Source: an uncultured Xanthomonas sp. (GTDB lineage: Bacteria > Pseudomonadota > Gammaproteobacteria > Xanthomonadales > Xanthomonadaceae). From it: DNA of 64,000 bases. The notes under the pieces were generated by a model that was not told the origin of the DNA, did no database searches, and worked only from the letters and a program-made list of their open reading frames with translations. Of this stretch, positions 1 to 8,097 are shown in pieces (positions within the stretch are counted from its first letter, which is position 1; each line of letters starts with the position of its first letter). Both the position numbers and the translations under genes were made by a program. Location of the stretch: NCBI GenBank assembly GCA_943912265.1, contig CALTTS010000012.1:1-64000 (forward strand), in the 5' to 3' direction.

Positions 1-2100
1 GCGCTGTACCTGTTCCCGACCAAGGCGCTGGCGCAGGACCAGGTGGCCGAGCTGCTGGAGCTCAACCGCGCCGGCGAACTCGGGGTGAAGGCCTTCACCT
101 TCGACGGCGACACCCCGGGCGATGCGCGCCAGGCGATCCGCCTGCACGGCGACATCGTGGTCTCCAACCCGGACATGCTGCACCAGGCGATCCTGCCGCA
201 CCACACCAAGTGGGCGCAGTTCTTCGAGAACCTGCGCTACGTGGTGATCGACGAGATCCACACCTACCGCGGCGTGTTCGGCAGCCACGTCACCAACGTG
301 CTGCGCCGGCTGCAGCGCATCTGCGCGTTCTACGGTGCCAGGCCGCAGTTCATCCTGTGCTCGGCCACCATCGGCAACCCGCAGGCGCATGCGCAGGCGC
401 TGATCGAAGCGCCGGTGCACGCGATCACCGAGTCCGGCGCGCCCGCCGGGCCGAAGCACGTGCTGCTGTGGAACCCGCCGGTGGTCAACGCCGACCTGGG
501 CCTGCGCGCCTCGGCGCGCTCGCAGAGCAACCGCATCGCCCGTATCGCGATCAAGTCGGGCCTGAAGACGCTGGTGTTCGCGCAGACGCGGCTGATGGTG
601 GAGGTGCTGACCAAGTACCTCAAGGACATCTTCGACCACGACCCGCGCAAGCCGCCGCGCATCCGCGCCTACCGCGGCGGCTACCTGCCGACCGAGCGGC
701 GCGAGGTGGAGCGGGCGATGCGCGCCGGCGACGTGGACGGCATCGTCAGCACCTCGGCGCTGGAGCTGGGCGTGGACATCGGTGCGCTCGACGTGGTGAT
801 CCTCAACGGCTATCCCGGCAGCGTCGCAGCGACCTGGCAGCGCTTCGGCCGCGCCGGCCGCCGCCAGCAGCCGGCGCTGGGCGTGCTGGTGGCCAGCAGC
901 CAGCCGCTGGACCAGTACGTGGTGCGGCACCCGGACTTCTTCGCCGATGCCTCGCCCGAGCACGCGCGCACCGCCCCGGACCAGCCGCTGATCCTGTTCG
1001 ACCACATCCGCTGCGCCGCCTTCGAGCTGCCGTTCCTGCAGGGCGAGATGTTCGGCCCGGTGGACCCGCTGGTGTACCTGGAAGCGCTGGCCGAGACCGA
1101 GGTGGTGCACCGCGAGGGCGAGCGCTGGGAGTGGATCGCCGACAGCTACCCGGCCAACAGCGTGAGCCTGCGCGCGGTGGCCGACGGCAACTTCGTGGTG
1201 GTGGACCGCAGCGATGGCCGCCAGCAGATCATCGCCGAGGTGGACTACTCCGCCGCGGCGCTGACCCTGTACGAGGGCGCCATCCACATGGTCCAGTCCA
1301 CGCCCTACCAGGTGGAGCAGCTGGACTGGGACGGGCGCAAGGCCTACGTCACCCGCACCTTCGTGGACTACTACACCGACAGCATCGACTTCACGAAGCT
1401 CAAGGTGCTGGACCGTTTCGACGGCTGCCTCGCCGGGCACGGCGACTGCCACCACGGCGAAGTGCACGTGGTGCGGCGGGTGGCCGGCTACAAGAAGATC
1501 CGTTACTACACCCACGAGAACATCGGCTACGGCCCGGTCACCCTGCCCGACCAGGAGCTGCACACCACCGCGGTGTGGTGGCAGCTGCCGCAGGCCACGC
1601 TGCTGCGCGCGTTCGCCGACCGCCAGGACGCGCTGGATGGCTTCCTCGGCGCCGCCTACGCGCTGCACATCGTCGCCACGGTGGCGGTGATGGCCGATGC
1701 GCGCGACCTGCAGAAGGCGGTGGGCAGCGGCGACGGCGCCTGGTTCGCCACCGCCGACGAGCGCGGCCGCGGCCAGCTGCGCGGCGCCGAGGGCGAGGCC
1801 GGCATCGAATTGCAACAGAGCTTCGTGCCCACCGTGTACCTGTACGACAACTTCCCCGGCGGCGTCGGCCTGAGCGAGCCGCTGTGGCGGCGCCAGGCCG
1901 AGCTGGTACGGCGCGCGCGCGAGCTGGTGGAGCGCTGCGACTGCAAGGGTGGCTGCCCGGCCTGCGTCGGCCCGGTGCTGGCCGCACAGGAAGACGGCGA
2001 CGGCGCCACGCCGAAATCGCTGGCGCTTCAGGTGCTGGGCCTGCTGCAGGCCGACGCGGCCGGCGCCGCGCGGCCGGCCATGCCGGACGCATCGGCGTGA
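1..2100 (+). CDS. DEAD/DEAH-box helicase, YprA/MrfA type (5' end outside window)
   Basis: Superfamily 2 helicase lacking its first part: the frame is open from base 1 and already reads FPTKALAQDQ, the helicase Ia motif, so Walker A lies upstream of the window. Visible motifs are VIDEIHTY (DEVH-type motif II), LCSATIGNP (motif III), TSALELGVDIGALD and QRFGRAGRR (motifs V and VI). A C-terminal domain carries four close cysteines (CDCKGGCPACVG), as in DUF1998/MrfA proteins, which bind a metal. In Bacillus the MrfA/MrfB pair removes mitomycin-type DNA damage. The next gene is a MrfB-like nuclease that overlaps its stop codon by 4 bp, so a two-gene repair unit is likely. Family assignment is firm; the exact substrate is inferred. 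Confidence 0.88.
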   Translation, partial: ALYLFPTKALAQDQVAELLELNRAGELGVKAFTFDGDTPGDARQAIRLHGDIVVSNPDMLHQAILPHHTKWAQFFENLRYVVIDEIHTYRGVFGSHVTNVLRRLQRICAFYGARPQFILCSATIGNPQAHAQALIEAPVHAITESGAPAGPKHVLLWNPPVVNADLGLRASARSQSNRIARIAIKSGLKTLVFAQTRLMVEVLTKYLKDIFDHDPRKPPRIRAYRGGYLPTERREVERAMRAGDVDGIVSTSALELGVDIGALDVVILNGYPGSVAATWQRFGRAGRRQQPALGVLVASSQPLDQYVVRHPDFFADASPEHARTAPDQPLILFDHIRCAAFELPFLQGEMFGPVDPLVYLEALAETEVVHREGERWEWIADSYPANSVSLRAVADGNFVVVDRSDGRQQIIAEVDYSAAALTLYEGAIHMVQSTPYQVEQLDWDGRKAYVTRTFVDYYTDSIDFTKLKVLDRFDGCLAGHGDCHHGEVHVVRRVAGYKKIRYYTHENIGYGPVTLPDQELHTTAVWWQLPQATLLRAFADRQDALDGFLGAAYALHIVATVAVMADARDLQKAVGSGDGAWFATADERGRGQLRGAEGEAGIELQQSFVPTVYLYDNFPGGVGLSEPLWRRQAELVRRARELVERCDCKGGCPACVGPVLAAQEDGDGATPKSLALQVLGLLQADAAGAARPAMPDASA

Positions 2101-3362
2101 GCCTGACCCTGGACAAGCTGAAGGCACTGCGCCGGCAGGCGGGCGCGGTGCCGGCGGAATCCGGTCCGGGGCCCGGACCGGGCGCGAGCGCCGGTGCCGC
2201 CGCGCCGCCGGGAAATCCGGTCACCGACGCCGCGGCCCATCCGCGTCCCGACATCGCGGACGAGGCCGGTCGCATCGGCCACGCCGCGGCTTGCGCACCG
2301 ACCGGCGCCGCGACCGCTGCGACCTCCGCGACGCCACCGCATCACCCGGCCCGAAGCACCGGCCCGGCCACCCGCATGGCGCCTCCGTCGCCGGACCGGA
2401 CCACGTACCCAACCGCCGCGGACGTCATCGCCTCGACGCCCGCGCCGGCACGGCGCCCCGACCCGCCGCCGGACGGGACGACCGCCACCGGCAACCGTTC
2501 CGTGTTCGACTGGATTTCCCCGGCCGCCAACGACAGCGCGCGGCGCGGCCTGCAACCGCAGGACGTGGGTGCGCTGCGCCGCCTGCTGGCCACGCGCGAG
2601 CGCCGGCCCACGCCCGTCGGCACGGGCACCGGCACTGGCGTTCGGCCGGTCCGGCGCGGCACGGCACTGGACCGCAGCCTGCCCGGGGAAGAAATCGCGC
2701 CGGGCCTGTGGAAAACCGAGGCCTTCCTGCCGCAGCCGATCCCGCGCGCGGCCTTGCCCCTGGCCTTCGCCAAGCGCCCGGACGAGGCCGTCGATCCGCG
2801 CGCGCTGCTGTTCTTCGACACCGAGACCACCGGCCTGGCCGGCGGCACCGGCACCCGCGCCTTCATGGTCGGCGCCGCCGACTGGCACGTGGCCACCGAC
2901 GGCCGCGAAGGCCTGCGCGTACGCCAGCTGACCCTCGCCACCCTGGCCGCGGAAACCGCGATGCTGCGCGAATTCGCCGCCTGGCTGGGCCCGCGCACGG
3001 TGCTGTCCAGCTACAACGGCCGCTGCTACGACGCGCCCCTGCTCAAGACCCGCTACCGGCTGGCGCGGCTGGTCGAGCCGCTGTCCGCGCTCGACCACGT
3101 GGACCTGCTGTTCCCCTCGCGCCGGCACTGGCGCGGACGCTGGGAGAACTGCCGGCTGGCGACCATCGAGCGCCAGGTGCTGGGCATCGTGCGCGAGGAC
3201 GACCTCCCCGGCAGCGAGGCGCCGGCGGCCTGGCTGGGGTTCCTGCGCGGCGGCAGCGCGGTGGACGTGCGCCGCGTCGCCGCGCACAACCACCAAGACG
3301 TGGTGACCCTGGCGCGGCTGTTCCTGCGGCTGGTGGAAGCGGAAGCCGCGACCTCCGCATGA
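2097..3362 (+). CDS. RNase H-fold exonuclease, YprB/MrfB type
   Basis: A 421-residue protein starting at GTG 2097, whose GTGA overlaps the stop codon of the helicase, so translation is probably coupled. The first ~150 residues are Pro/Ala/Thr-rich and low in complexity, probably disordered. The C-terminal ~200 residues hold a DEDD exonuclease core: FFDTETTGLAGG (first acidic pair), SYNGRCYDAPLL (second motif) and HNHQDVVTLARL (last motif). This is the YprB family, partner of the YprA/MrfA helicase in a repair pathway for alkylation or crosslink damage. The helicase/nuclease pairing supports the call. The long N-terminal tail is unusual against the compact family members known to me. Confidence 0.82.
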   Translation: MSLTLDKLKALRRQAGAVPAESGPGPGPGASAGAAAPPGNPVTDAAAHPRPDIADEAGRIGHAAACAPTGAATAATSATPPHHPARSTGPATRMAPPSPDRTTYPTAADVIASTPAPARRPDPPPDGTTATGNRSVFDWISPAANDSARRGLQPQDVGALRRLLATRERRPTPVGTGTGTGVRPVRRGTALDRSLPGEEIAPGLWKTEAFLPQPIPRAALPLAFAKRPDEAVDPRALLFFDTETTGLAGGTGTRAFMVGAADWHVATDGREGLRVRQLTLATLAAETAMLREFAAWLGPRTVLSSYNGRCYDAPLLKTRYRLARLVEPLSALDHVDLLFPSRRHWRGRWENCRLATIERQVLGIVREDDLPGSEAPAAWLGFLRGGSAVDVRRVAAHNHQDVVTLARLFLRLVEAEAATSA

Positions 3363-3692
3363 TCCGCGGAGGACGGACGGCTGCCGTCTGCCGCCGTCGC
3401 ACCCCCTCGCGTGACCCTCGGCCACGGCCCCCACGTGGCCTTGCGGCGCCTCGGCGCCGTCATGCGCGGAATCCTCGCGCGGGGCGGCCCCCCGGAAGCG
3501 AACTGCCGGGAGGTTGGACATCTCCCCCGACCTCCGGAGGATTTTCGTGGCCGGTGACACCCGCTGCCGCCGCCACGGACGCACCGTGCCCGGACTGGAA
3601 GGGCCAAGTCCGCTGCACTGCCGGACCCGGCCCGTGACGGCCCGGCCGCCACCCGCCTCAATCGCCGTCCAGGCATTGAGGCGGGTTCCCGG
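3363..3692. other. Intergenic stretch with a strong hairpin
   Basis: About 330 bases with no credible gene in either strand; the open frames here are high-GC shadows. The only clear element is a perfect 12-bp inverted repeat, ACCCGCCTCAAT at 3651-3662 and its complement at 3675-3686, with a 12-nt loop, ending 6 bases beyond the stop of the minus-strand M56 gene. It probably acts as that gene's transcription end, although there is no U-tract on the minus strand. Confidence 0.6.
3651..3686 (-). terminator. Putative hairpin terminator of the blaI-M56 operon
   Basis: Perfect 12-bp stem with a 12-nt loop directly downstream of the minus-strand stop codon at 3693. There is no T-run, so a factor-dependent or weak terminator is assumed. 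Confidence 0.5.
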
Positions 3693-5387
3693 TCAATCGC
3701 GTTCGACCGACCCGGCCGCCGCCGCGGCATCGGCGGCGGCGCGGCGGGCATCGGCTGCCGCACGCATCGCATCGGCCACCGCCTTGTGCACGTCGCGGGC
3801 GATCTTCGCCGTGTCGATGTCGGCGGTGGCGGCGCGGGCGACCTGCAGCGCGCGGCGCTGTTCCACCCGCCCGTCGGCACGCGCGCGGCGGGCGTCGGCC
3901 TGGGCCTGGGCGATCTGCGGGCCGAGGCCGGCCAGTTCGCGCTGCACCGAGGCCAACGCCTCGCGGGTGGCCTGGCTGCCGAGCGTGGCCGACAGCTGCG
4001 CCAGTTCCCCGCGATGGGCTTCCATTTCGCGCCGCACCTGTTCGGCGGCCGCGCGCGCGGCTTCGGCCGTCGCCGCGATCGCCTTGCGGTCGGCTTCGCT
4101 GAGGTCTTCGCCGCGCGCCACGTGGCCGCGGATCACATAGACGCCGCGGCCCGGCGCCGCCGGCACCGGCGGTGCCGCGGGAGCGGGCGGCGCGGGCGGA
4201 GCCGGAGGGGCGGGTGGCGGCGGCAGGGCGACGCCGGCAATGCGCCTGACGACCACGGCGGAGCGGGCCGGTGCCGCCGGCGCGGCTGCAGGTTCGGCAA
4301 CGGCAGGCGCGGCGCTGCCCCCGCGTGCGGCCAGGTCGGCTTCGTCGGCCGCGGACAGCGGCGTGCGGGCGACCGCGGGATCGGCGATGTCGGCCGGCAC
4401 GGTGCTGGCCGGTTTCGCCGGCTCCGGCGCGGCGGCGACGAGCCGGAACGGGGCGACGCCGACCAGCGCCACCGCCGCCAGCAGCAGCGAGGTGGCCGGG
4501 CGCGGCAGGGGCGAGGCATGTTGCAGCATGACCAGTCTCCTCTTGAGGCTGCGGAAGGTGGGGGACGCGCTGGCCAGGCCGGCGCAGGAATGCGGGGCCA
4601 CGCCCAGCCGCAGCAGCAGGCGGCCGTAGTCGCGGCGGGAACGCTGGTGGCCGGCGACCACGACGGCGTCGCAGGCGGCCTCGCGGGCGATGCCGTATTC
4701 GCGCACCGCCAGGCGCAGCAGCGGGTTGAAGAAGAACAGGTGGCGGGCCAGCACCGGCACCACGCCCCACCACAGGTCGCGGCGCTGCAGGTGCGCCAGT
4801 TCGTGGGTCAGGGCCATGTCCAGCGCGTCGGCGTCGATGCCGGCGGCCGGCAGCAGCAGCACGGGGCGCCACGGCCCCACCAGCTGCGGCGAGGTCGTCG
4901 CCCCTGACACGCGCAGCGCCGGCGCACGGCGCAGGCCGTGCGCGTCGGCGGCCAGCGCCAGGGCCGCGCTCAGCGCCGGGTCGGCCGGATGCGCTTCGCG
5001 CAGCAGCCGGCGGCTCGCGCGCCATGCCAGCAGGCTGCGCCACAGCATCACCGCCACGCCGGCCAGCCAGGCCGCCAGCAGCCCGTGTGTCCACGCACTG
5101 CCGCTGCCGGCGAGCGGCGCGGCCGCCAGCGGTTGCGCGGCCAGGGCCAGGCCGGTGCCGGCCGGCGCCCCGGTGGCGGCCGCGGCCGGCAGCCACGGCA
5201 GCGGCAGCGGCGCGGCGAACAGGCCGGCCAGCGCCTGCACCCCGACCAGCCACCACAGCCAGCACTGGGTGGAGGCCGGCATGTGCGGCAGGGCGCGGGT
5301 CAATGCCCAGACCAGCGCGACCAGCAACGCGGTCTGCAGGCTCGTCGCGCCGAGCCGCAGCAGCACTTCGTCGAACCAGGTTTCCAT
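3693..5387 (-). CDS. M56 (BlaR1/MecR1-type) membrane metalloprotease with coiled-coil tail
   Basis: 564 residues starting at ATG 5387, two bases after the blaI stop codon. The N-terminal part has hydrophobic segments at about residues 15-30, 42-60 and 100-120. The zinc protease signature HELAH lies at about 193-197 and is followed by the downstream acidic ligand region REAACDAV. After a further membrane segment comes an Ala/Pro-rich stretch (repeated PPAP), then ~150 residues rich in Ala, Arg, Glu and Gln that look like a coiled coil. BlaR1 and MecR1 carry a penicillin-binding sensor domain at this place; it is absent here. The likely role is to sense an envelope signal and cleave the adjacent BlaI-type repressor. 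The signal is unknown and beta-lactam is not implied. Confidence 0.85.
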   Translation of the reverse strand: METWFDEVLLRLGATSLQTALLVALVWALTRALPHMPASTQCWLWWLVGVQALAGLFAAPLPLPWLPAAAATGAPAGTGLALAAQPLAAAPLAGSGSAWTHGLLAAWLAGVAVMLWRSLLAWRASRRLLREAHPADPALSAALALAADAHGLRRAPALRVSGATTSPQLVGPWRPVLLLPAAGIDADALDMALTHELAHLQRRDLWWGVVPVLARHLFFFNPLLRLAVREYGIAREAACDAVVVAGHQRSRRDYGRLLLRLGVAPHSCAGLASASPTFRSLKRRLVMLQHASPLPRPATSLLLAAVALVGVAPFRLVAAAPEPAKPASTVPADIADPAVARTPLSAADEADLAARGGSAAPAVAEPAAAPAAPARSAVVVRRIAGVALPPPPAPPAPPAPPAPAAPPVPAAPGRGVYVIRGHVARGEDLSEADRKAIAATAEAARAAAEQVRREMEAHRGELAQLSATLGSQATREALASVQRELAGLGPQIAQAQADARRARADGRVEQRRALQVARAATADIDTAKIARDVHKAVADAMRAAADARRAAADAAAAAGSVERD

Positions 5388-5389
5388 CG

Positions 5390-5776
5390 TCAGTCTCCCT
5401 TGCGGCCGGATTGCAGTTTTTCGACCAAGGCCTGCAGCTGCGCCAGTTCGGCATCGCTGACCTGGCCGCGTTCGGACATCCACGCCACGAACGGGCTCAC
5501 CGAGCCCTGCAGCGTCTTTTCGACGAAGCTGGCCACCTGGTTGCGGATCACCGTGTCCTCGCCGGCGGTGGGCGCGTAGCGGAACACGCCGTCGACCCGG
5601 TGCCGCTTCAGGTAGGCCTTGGCGCGCAGGCGCTCCATCATCGTCAGCACGGTGGAACGGGCCAGCCCGCGCGCCTCGCCGAAGTCCGCGGCGACTTCGC
5701 CGACCGAGGCATCGCCCTGCTGGGCGACGTACTGGAGCAGGGCCAGTTCCTGGTCCCCGATGCTCTTGCGCGGCAT
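5390..5776 (-). CDS. blaI: BlaI/MecI/CopY-family repressor
   Basis: 128-residue winged-helix repressor starting MPRKSIGDQELALLQYV. An in-frame upstream start exists, but its extra residues would be encoded by the operator itself, so ATG 5776 is chosen. Family features are the N-terminal winged helix (ARSTVLTMMERLRAKAYLKR recognition region) and a C-terminal dimerisation/cleavage segment ending in a leucine-rich helix. It is followed after two bases by the M56 protease gene, the usual blaI-blaR1 arrangement. A 45-bp palindrome immediately upstream carries two BlaI-type half-site pairs, so autoregulation is expected, with derepression after cleavage by the M56 partner. Confidence 0.9.
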   Translation of the reverse strand: MPRKSIGDQELALLQYVAQQGDASVGEVAADFGEARGLARSTVLTMMERLRAKAYLKRHRVDGVFRYAPTAGEDTVIRNQVASFVEKTLQGSVSPFVAWMSERGQVSDAELAQLQALVEKLQSGRKGD

Positions 5777-5787
5777 GCCGATCTCCG

Positions 5788-5832
5788 TGACTACATTTGT
5801 CGTCACGGTAGCCGTGACGACAAATGTAGTCA
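5788..5832 (-). promoter_or_regulatory. Double BlaI operator inside a 45-bp perfect palindrome
   Basis: A 21-bp arm at 5788-5808 is repeated exactly inverted at 5812-5832 around a 3-base centre (TAG). Each arm contains a 16-bp unit of the GACTACA-N2-TGTCGTC form, the known BlaI/MecI operator pattern (TACA/TGTA half-sites), so two repressor dimers could bind side by side. It lies 11 bases upstream of the blaI start and faces no plus-strand gene. Confidence 0.85.
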
Positions 5833-6027
5833 AGCATGCCGAAGGTCACGCCGACGCCGGGTCCGGAGCGCCGCGGAAAGGCCGATCACGCTCACCGCCG
5901 CGGGCGGAGGGCGGCGTCCGCACCGCCGCGGATGCCGCACCGCGCGGGGTGGCGGACTCGTTCCGGCCGGATGCGGCCGGCCGGGCGGCGGACGGATCGC
6001 GCCGCCACGGTCGTGGCCGCGCCGGGT

Positions 6028-6570
6028 TCAGCCGGGGCGACGGCCGACGCGGCCCGCGTCGAGATCGGCGCGCAGCCGCGCCAGCGCCGCTTCGGGCCCG
6101 CCGACCGCCACCACCGAGGGCACCGCCAGCATCAGGTTCAGCGGCAGGCCGAATTCCTCCAGTTCCCAGCCCTGCGCATCGACGGCCGGGTCGGTGCCGG
6201 CCAGCGCGGGCACGTGCCGGCGGATGCGCTCGGCCCAGCTGCCGGCCTCGGGCACGTAGCCGTACACCGGCTTGCCCTTGGCGACGGCGTAGCCGAGTTC
6301 GAAGCAGGTGCCGCTGTCCGGCTCGGCGCCGCGGAAGAAATCCAGGTTGGCCAGCACCGCGTCGGCGCGGTCAAGCAGGCCGATGTCGGCGCGGTAGATC
6401 CATGCGGCCTTGTCCGCCGGCGTGGCGTCCGGCTGCTCGCCCACCTGCGCATCGAGCGGGAACAGGCCTTCGAAACCGTGCGCGGCGCACAGCGCCTTCA
6501 GGCGTCCGGCATGGGAGGCGGCATCGGGCCGGAACACGTCCGGGCCGGCAAGGTAGAGCGTGCGGATCAT
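6028..6570 (-). CDS. Nucleoside 2-deoxyribosyltransferase
   Basis: 180 residues. The start MIRTLYLAGPDVF places the YLAGP substrate loop of the family near the N-terminus. DIGLLDRADAVLANLDFF and DSGTCFELGYAVAKGKPVYGY hold the catalytic Glu of the TxxELG motif and the conserved Asp/Asn residues. The enzyme exchanges or removes the base of 2'-deoxynucleosides in nucleotide salvage and is cytoplasmic. Length matches the family (about 150-180). It stands alone, convergent with no partner; a role in salvage of purines or pyrimidines cannot be refined from the sequence. Confidence 0.85.
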   Translation of the reverse strand: MIRTLYLAGPDVFRPDAASHAGRLKALCAAHGFEGLFPLDAQVGEQPDATPADKAAWIYRADIGLLDRADAVLANLDFFRGAEPDSGTCFELGYAVAKGKPVYGYVPEAGSWAERIRRHVPALAGTDPAVDAQGWELEEFGLPLNLMLAVPSVVAVGGPEAALARLRADLDAGRVGRRPG

Positions 6571-6660
6571 CGTCGGGCCAAGGGGGAAAGGCGGGCCATT
6601 GTCGTCCGCGCGGCGCGGCCAGTTCCATGCGCAGGATCAAGCGGCGGCTAGACTGTGGCG

Positions 6661-7389
6661 ATGCACGACGCACCCGCTCCGGCCGATGTCCTCCCGCCCG
6701 ATTTCATCGAGGTTTCCGACGCGGCGCTCGATGCCGCCACCTGCCGCGCCGTCGTCGAACGCATGCGCGGCAGCGACCGGCTGGTGCCCGGGGCGGTCGG
6801 CAGCGGGGTGATGCCCGAGCTCAAGCGCAGCCGCGACCTGCACATCACCGGCCTGCCCGATTGGGCCGATGCCGAGCGGCGCATCCAGCAGGCGGTGTTC
6901 GGCGCGCTGCTGGCCTACCTGCGCCGCTACCCGCAGGTGCTCGTTTCGCCGTTGATGCTGCAGCGCCAGGACGCCAACGGGCACGCACGGCGCTTGCAGG
7001 CGGAGGACTTCGCCGGCATGGACGATGCCGCGCTGGTGCATCTGGCCGGCACCTGCCTGCGTCCCGGGCCGGTCAACCTGCAGTGGTACGCGGCCGGCGA
7101 AGGCGGCTACCCGTACTGGCACTGCGAGCTGTACCCGCGCGATGCCGCCGCCGAAACGCTGCACCGCCACCTGCTGTGGACGCTGTACCTCAACGACGGC
7201 TTCGACGAAGGCGAAACCGAGTTCCTGTTCCAGCGGCGCCGGATCGTCCCGCGCACCGGCAGCGTGCTGATCGCGCCGACCGCCTTCACCCACACCCACC
7301 GCGGCAACCGGCCGCAGGGCGGGGACAAGTTCATCGCCACCGGCTGGATCCTGTTCCAGCCGGCGGCACGGCTGTTCGGGAGCCGCTGA
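6661..7389 (+). CDS. 2-oxoglutarate/Fe(II)-dependent oxygenase
   Basis: 242 residues from ATG 6661. The jelly-roll core shows YWHCELYP (iron-binding His and acidic residue), LLWTLYLND, and the distal THTHRGNRP containing the second His and the Arg that holds 2-oxoglutarate. These are the marks of prolyl-4-hydroxylase-like 2OG-Fe(II) oxygenases. The substrate cannot be predicted. A TAGACT -10-like hexamer ends six bases before the ATG, so the transcript may be leaderless. The gene converges on the Lrp-type regulator 138 bp downstream. Confidence 0.75.
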   Translation: MHDAPAPADVLPPDFIEVSDAALDAATCRAVVERMRGSDRLVPGAVGSGVMPELKRSRDLHITGLPDWADAERRIQQAVFGALLAYLRRYPQVLVSPLMLQRQDANGHARRLQAEDFAGMDDAALVHLAGTCLRPGPVNLQWYAAGEGGYPYWHCELYPRDAAAETLHRHLLWTLYLNDGFDEGETEFLFQRRRIVPRTGSVLIAPTAFTHTHRGNRPQGGDKFIATGWILFQPAARLFGSR

Positions 7390-7527
7390 ACCGCGCCGCG
7401 CGATGGCGCGCTCCCCGCAGCGCAGCGGGCGCTGGCGCCCGTGCATGCCGCCGCCGTCCCGCGTTGAACCCCGGCAGCCACACACACAACCTTGGCCGGC
7501 CGCGGCGCAGCACGCGCCGGCGCGATG

Positions 7528-7956
7528 TCAGTGTTCGGCCAGCAGCAGGCTGGTCTCGGACGCGGCGATGCCGTCGATGTCGCGCATCCGCCGCAACGCC
7601 AGGTCGAAACCGGCCAGGTCGGCCACGCGCACCTCGGCCACCAGGTCCCAGCGGCCGTTGGTGGAATACACGCCGACCACTTCCGGCAGGCGCTTGAGCG
7701 CGGCGATGACCTTGTCGCCCGCACCGCCGCGCACCTCGATCTGGGTGATGGCGCGCACCGGATGCCCGGCCTGCTCGCTGGCCAGGCGCACGGTGAAACC
7801 CAGCAGCACGCCATTGCGCTGCAGCCGGGCGATGCGGTTCTGCACCGTGCTGCGCGAGGCCTTCAGCTGCTTGGCCAGCAGCGCGGCCGGCGCGCGGGCG
7901 TCCTTGCGCAGCAGCGCGATCAGGTCATGGTCCAGCGTGTCGAGGGCATCGGGCAT
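7528..7956 (-). CDS. Lrp/AsnC-family transcription regulator
   Basis: 142 residues: an N-terminal helix-turn-helix (about residues 5-50, DALDTLDHDLIALLRKDAR, then ASRSTVQNRIARLQRNGVL) and a C-terminal RAM ligand-binding domain with the glycine-rich GGAGDKVIAALKRLPEVVGVY and the downstream GRWDLVAEVRV. Such proteins sense amino acids and often control the neighbouring gene. It is divergent from an arginine-modifying enzyme at 8098, with 141 bp between them, so control of that gene in response to an amino acid such as arginine is a reasonable inference. Confidence 0.9.
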   Translation of the reverse strand: MPDALDTLDHDLIALLRKDARAPAALLAKQLKASRSTVQNRIARLQRNGVLLGFTVRLASEQAGHPVRAITQIEVRGGAGDKVIAALKRLPEVVGVYSTNGRWDLVAEVRVADLAGFDLALRRMRDIDGIAASETSLLLAEH

Positions 7957-8097
7957 GGTTCCACCGTGGGTTGCGGCATTGCGCCATTGCTTGCCGGCGT
8001 TGTGCCCGATTTATGGCTCAAGCCGGCGATCTGGCGGCTATGGTCTGGTTTTCGTGGCTCCTAGCATGGCACAACGCCATCCACGAGAGCCGCCGCC

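Noticed and set aside
210..2096. Long plus-strand frame upstream of the YprB gene (1050 residues in total)
   Set aside because: It is an Arg/Ala/Pro-rich shadow of the helicase frame. The nuclease begins at GTG 2097.
3363..3692. Coding frame across the gap after the YprB gene
   Set aside because: The frame is compositionally like other shadows, has no ribosome-binding site, and runs through the hairpin and into the M56 gene antisense.
5400..5849. N-terminal extensions of the M56 and BlaI frames through the operator
   Set aside because: The extra residues are encoded by the palindrome or by another gene; the family start sites at 5387 and 5776 fit.
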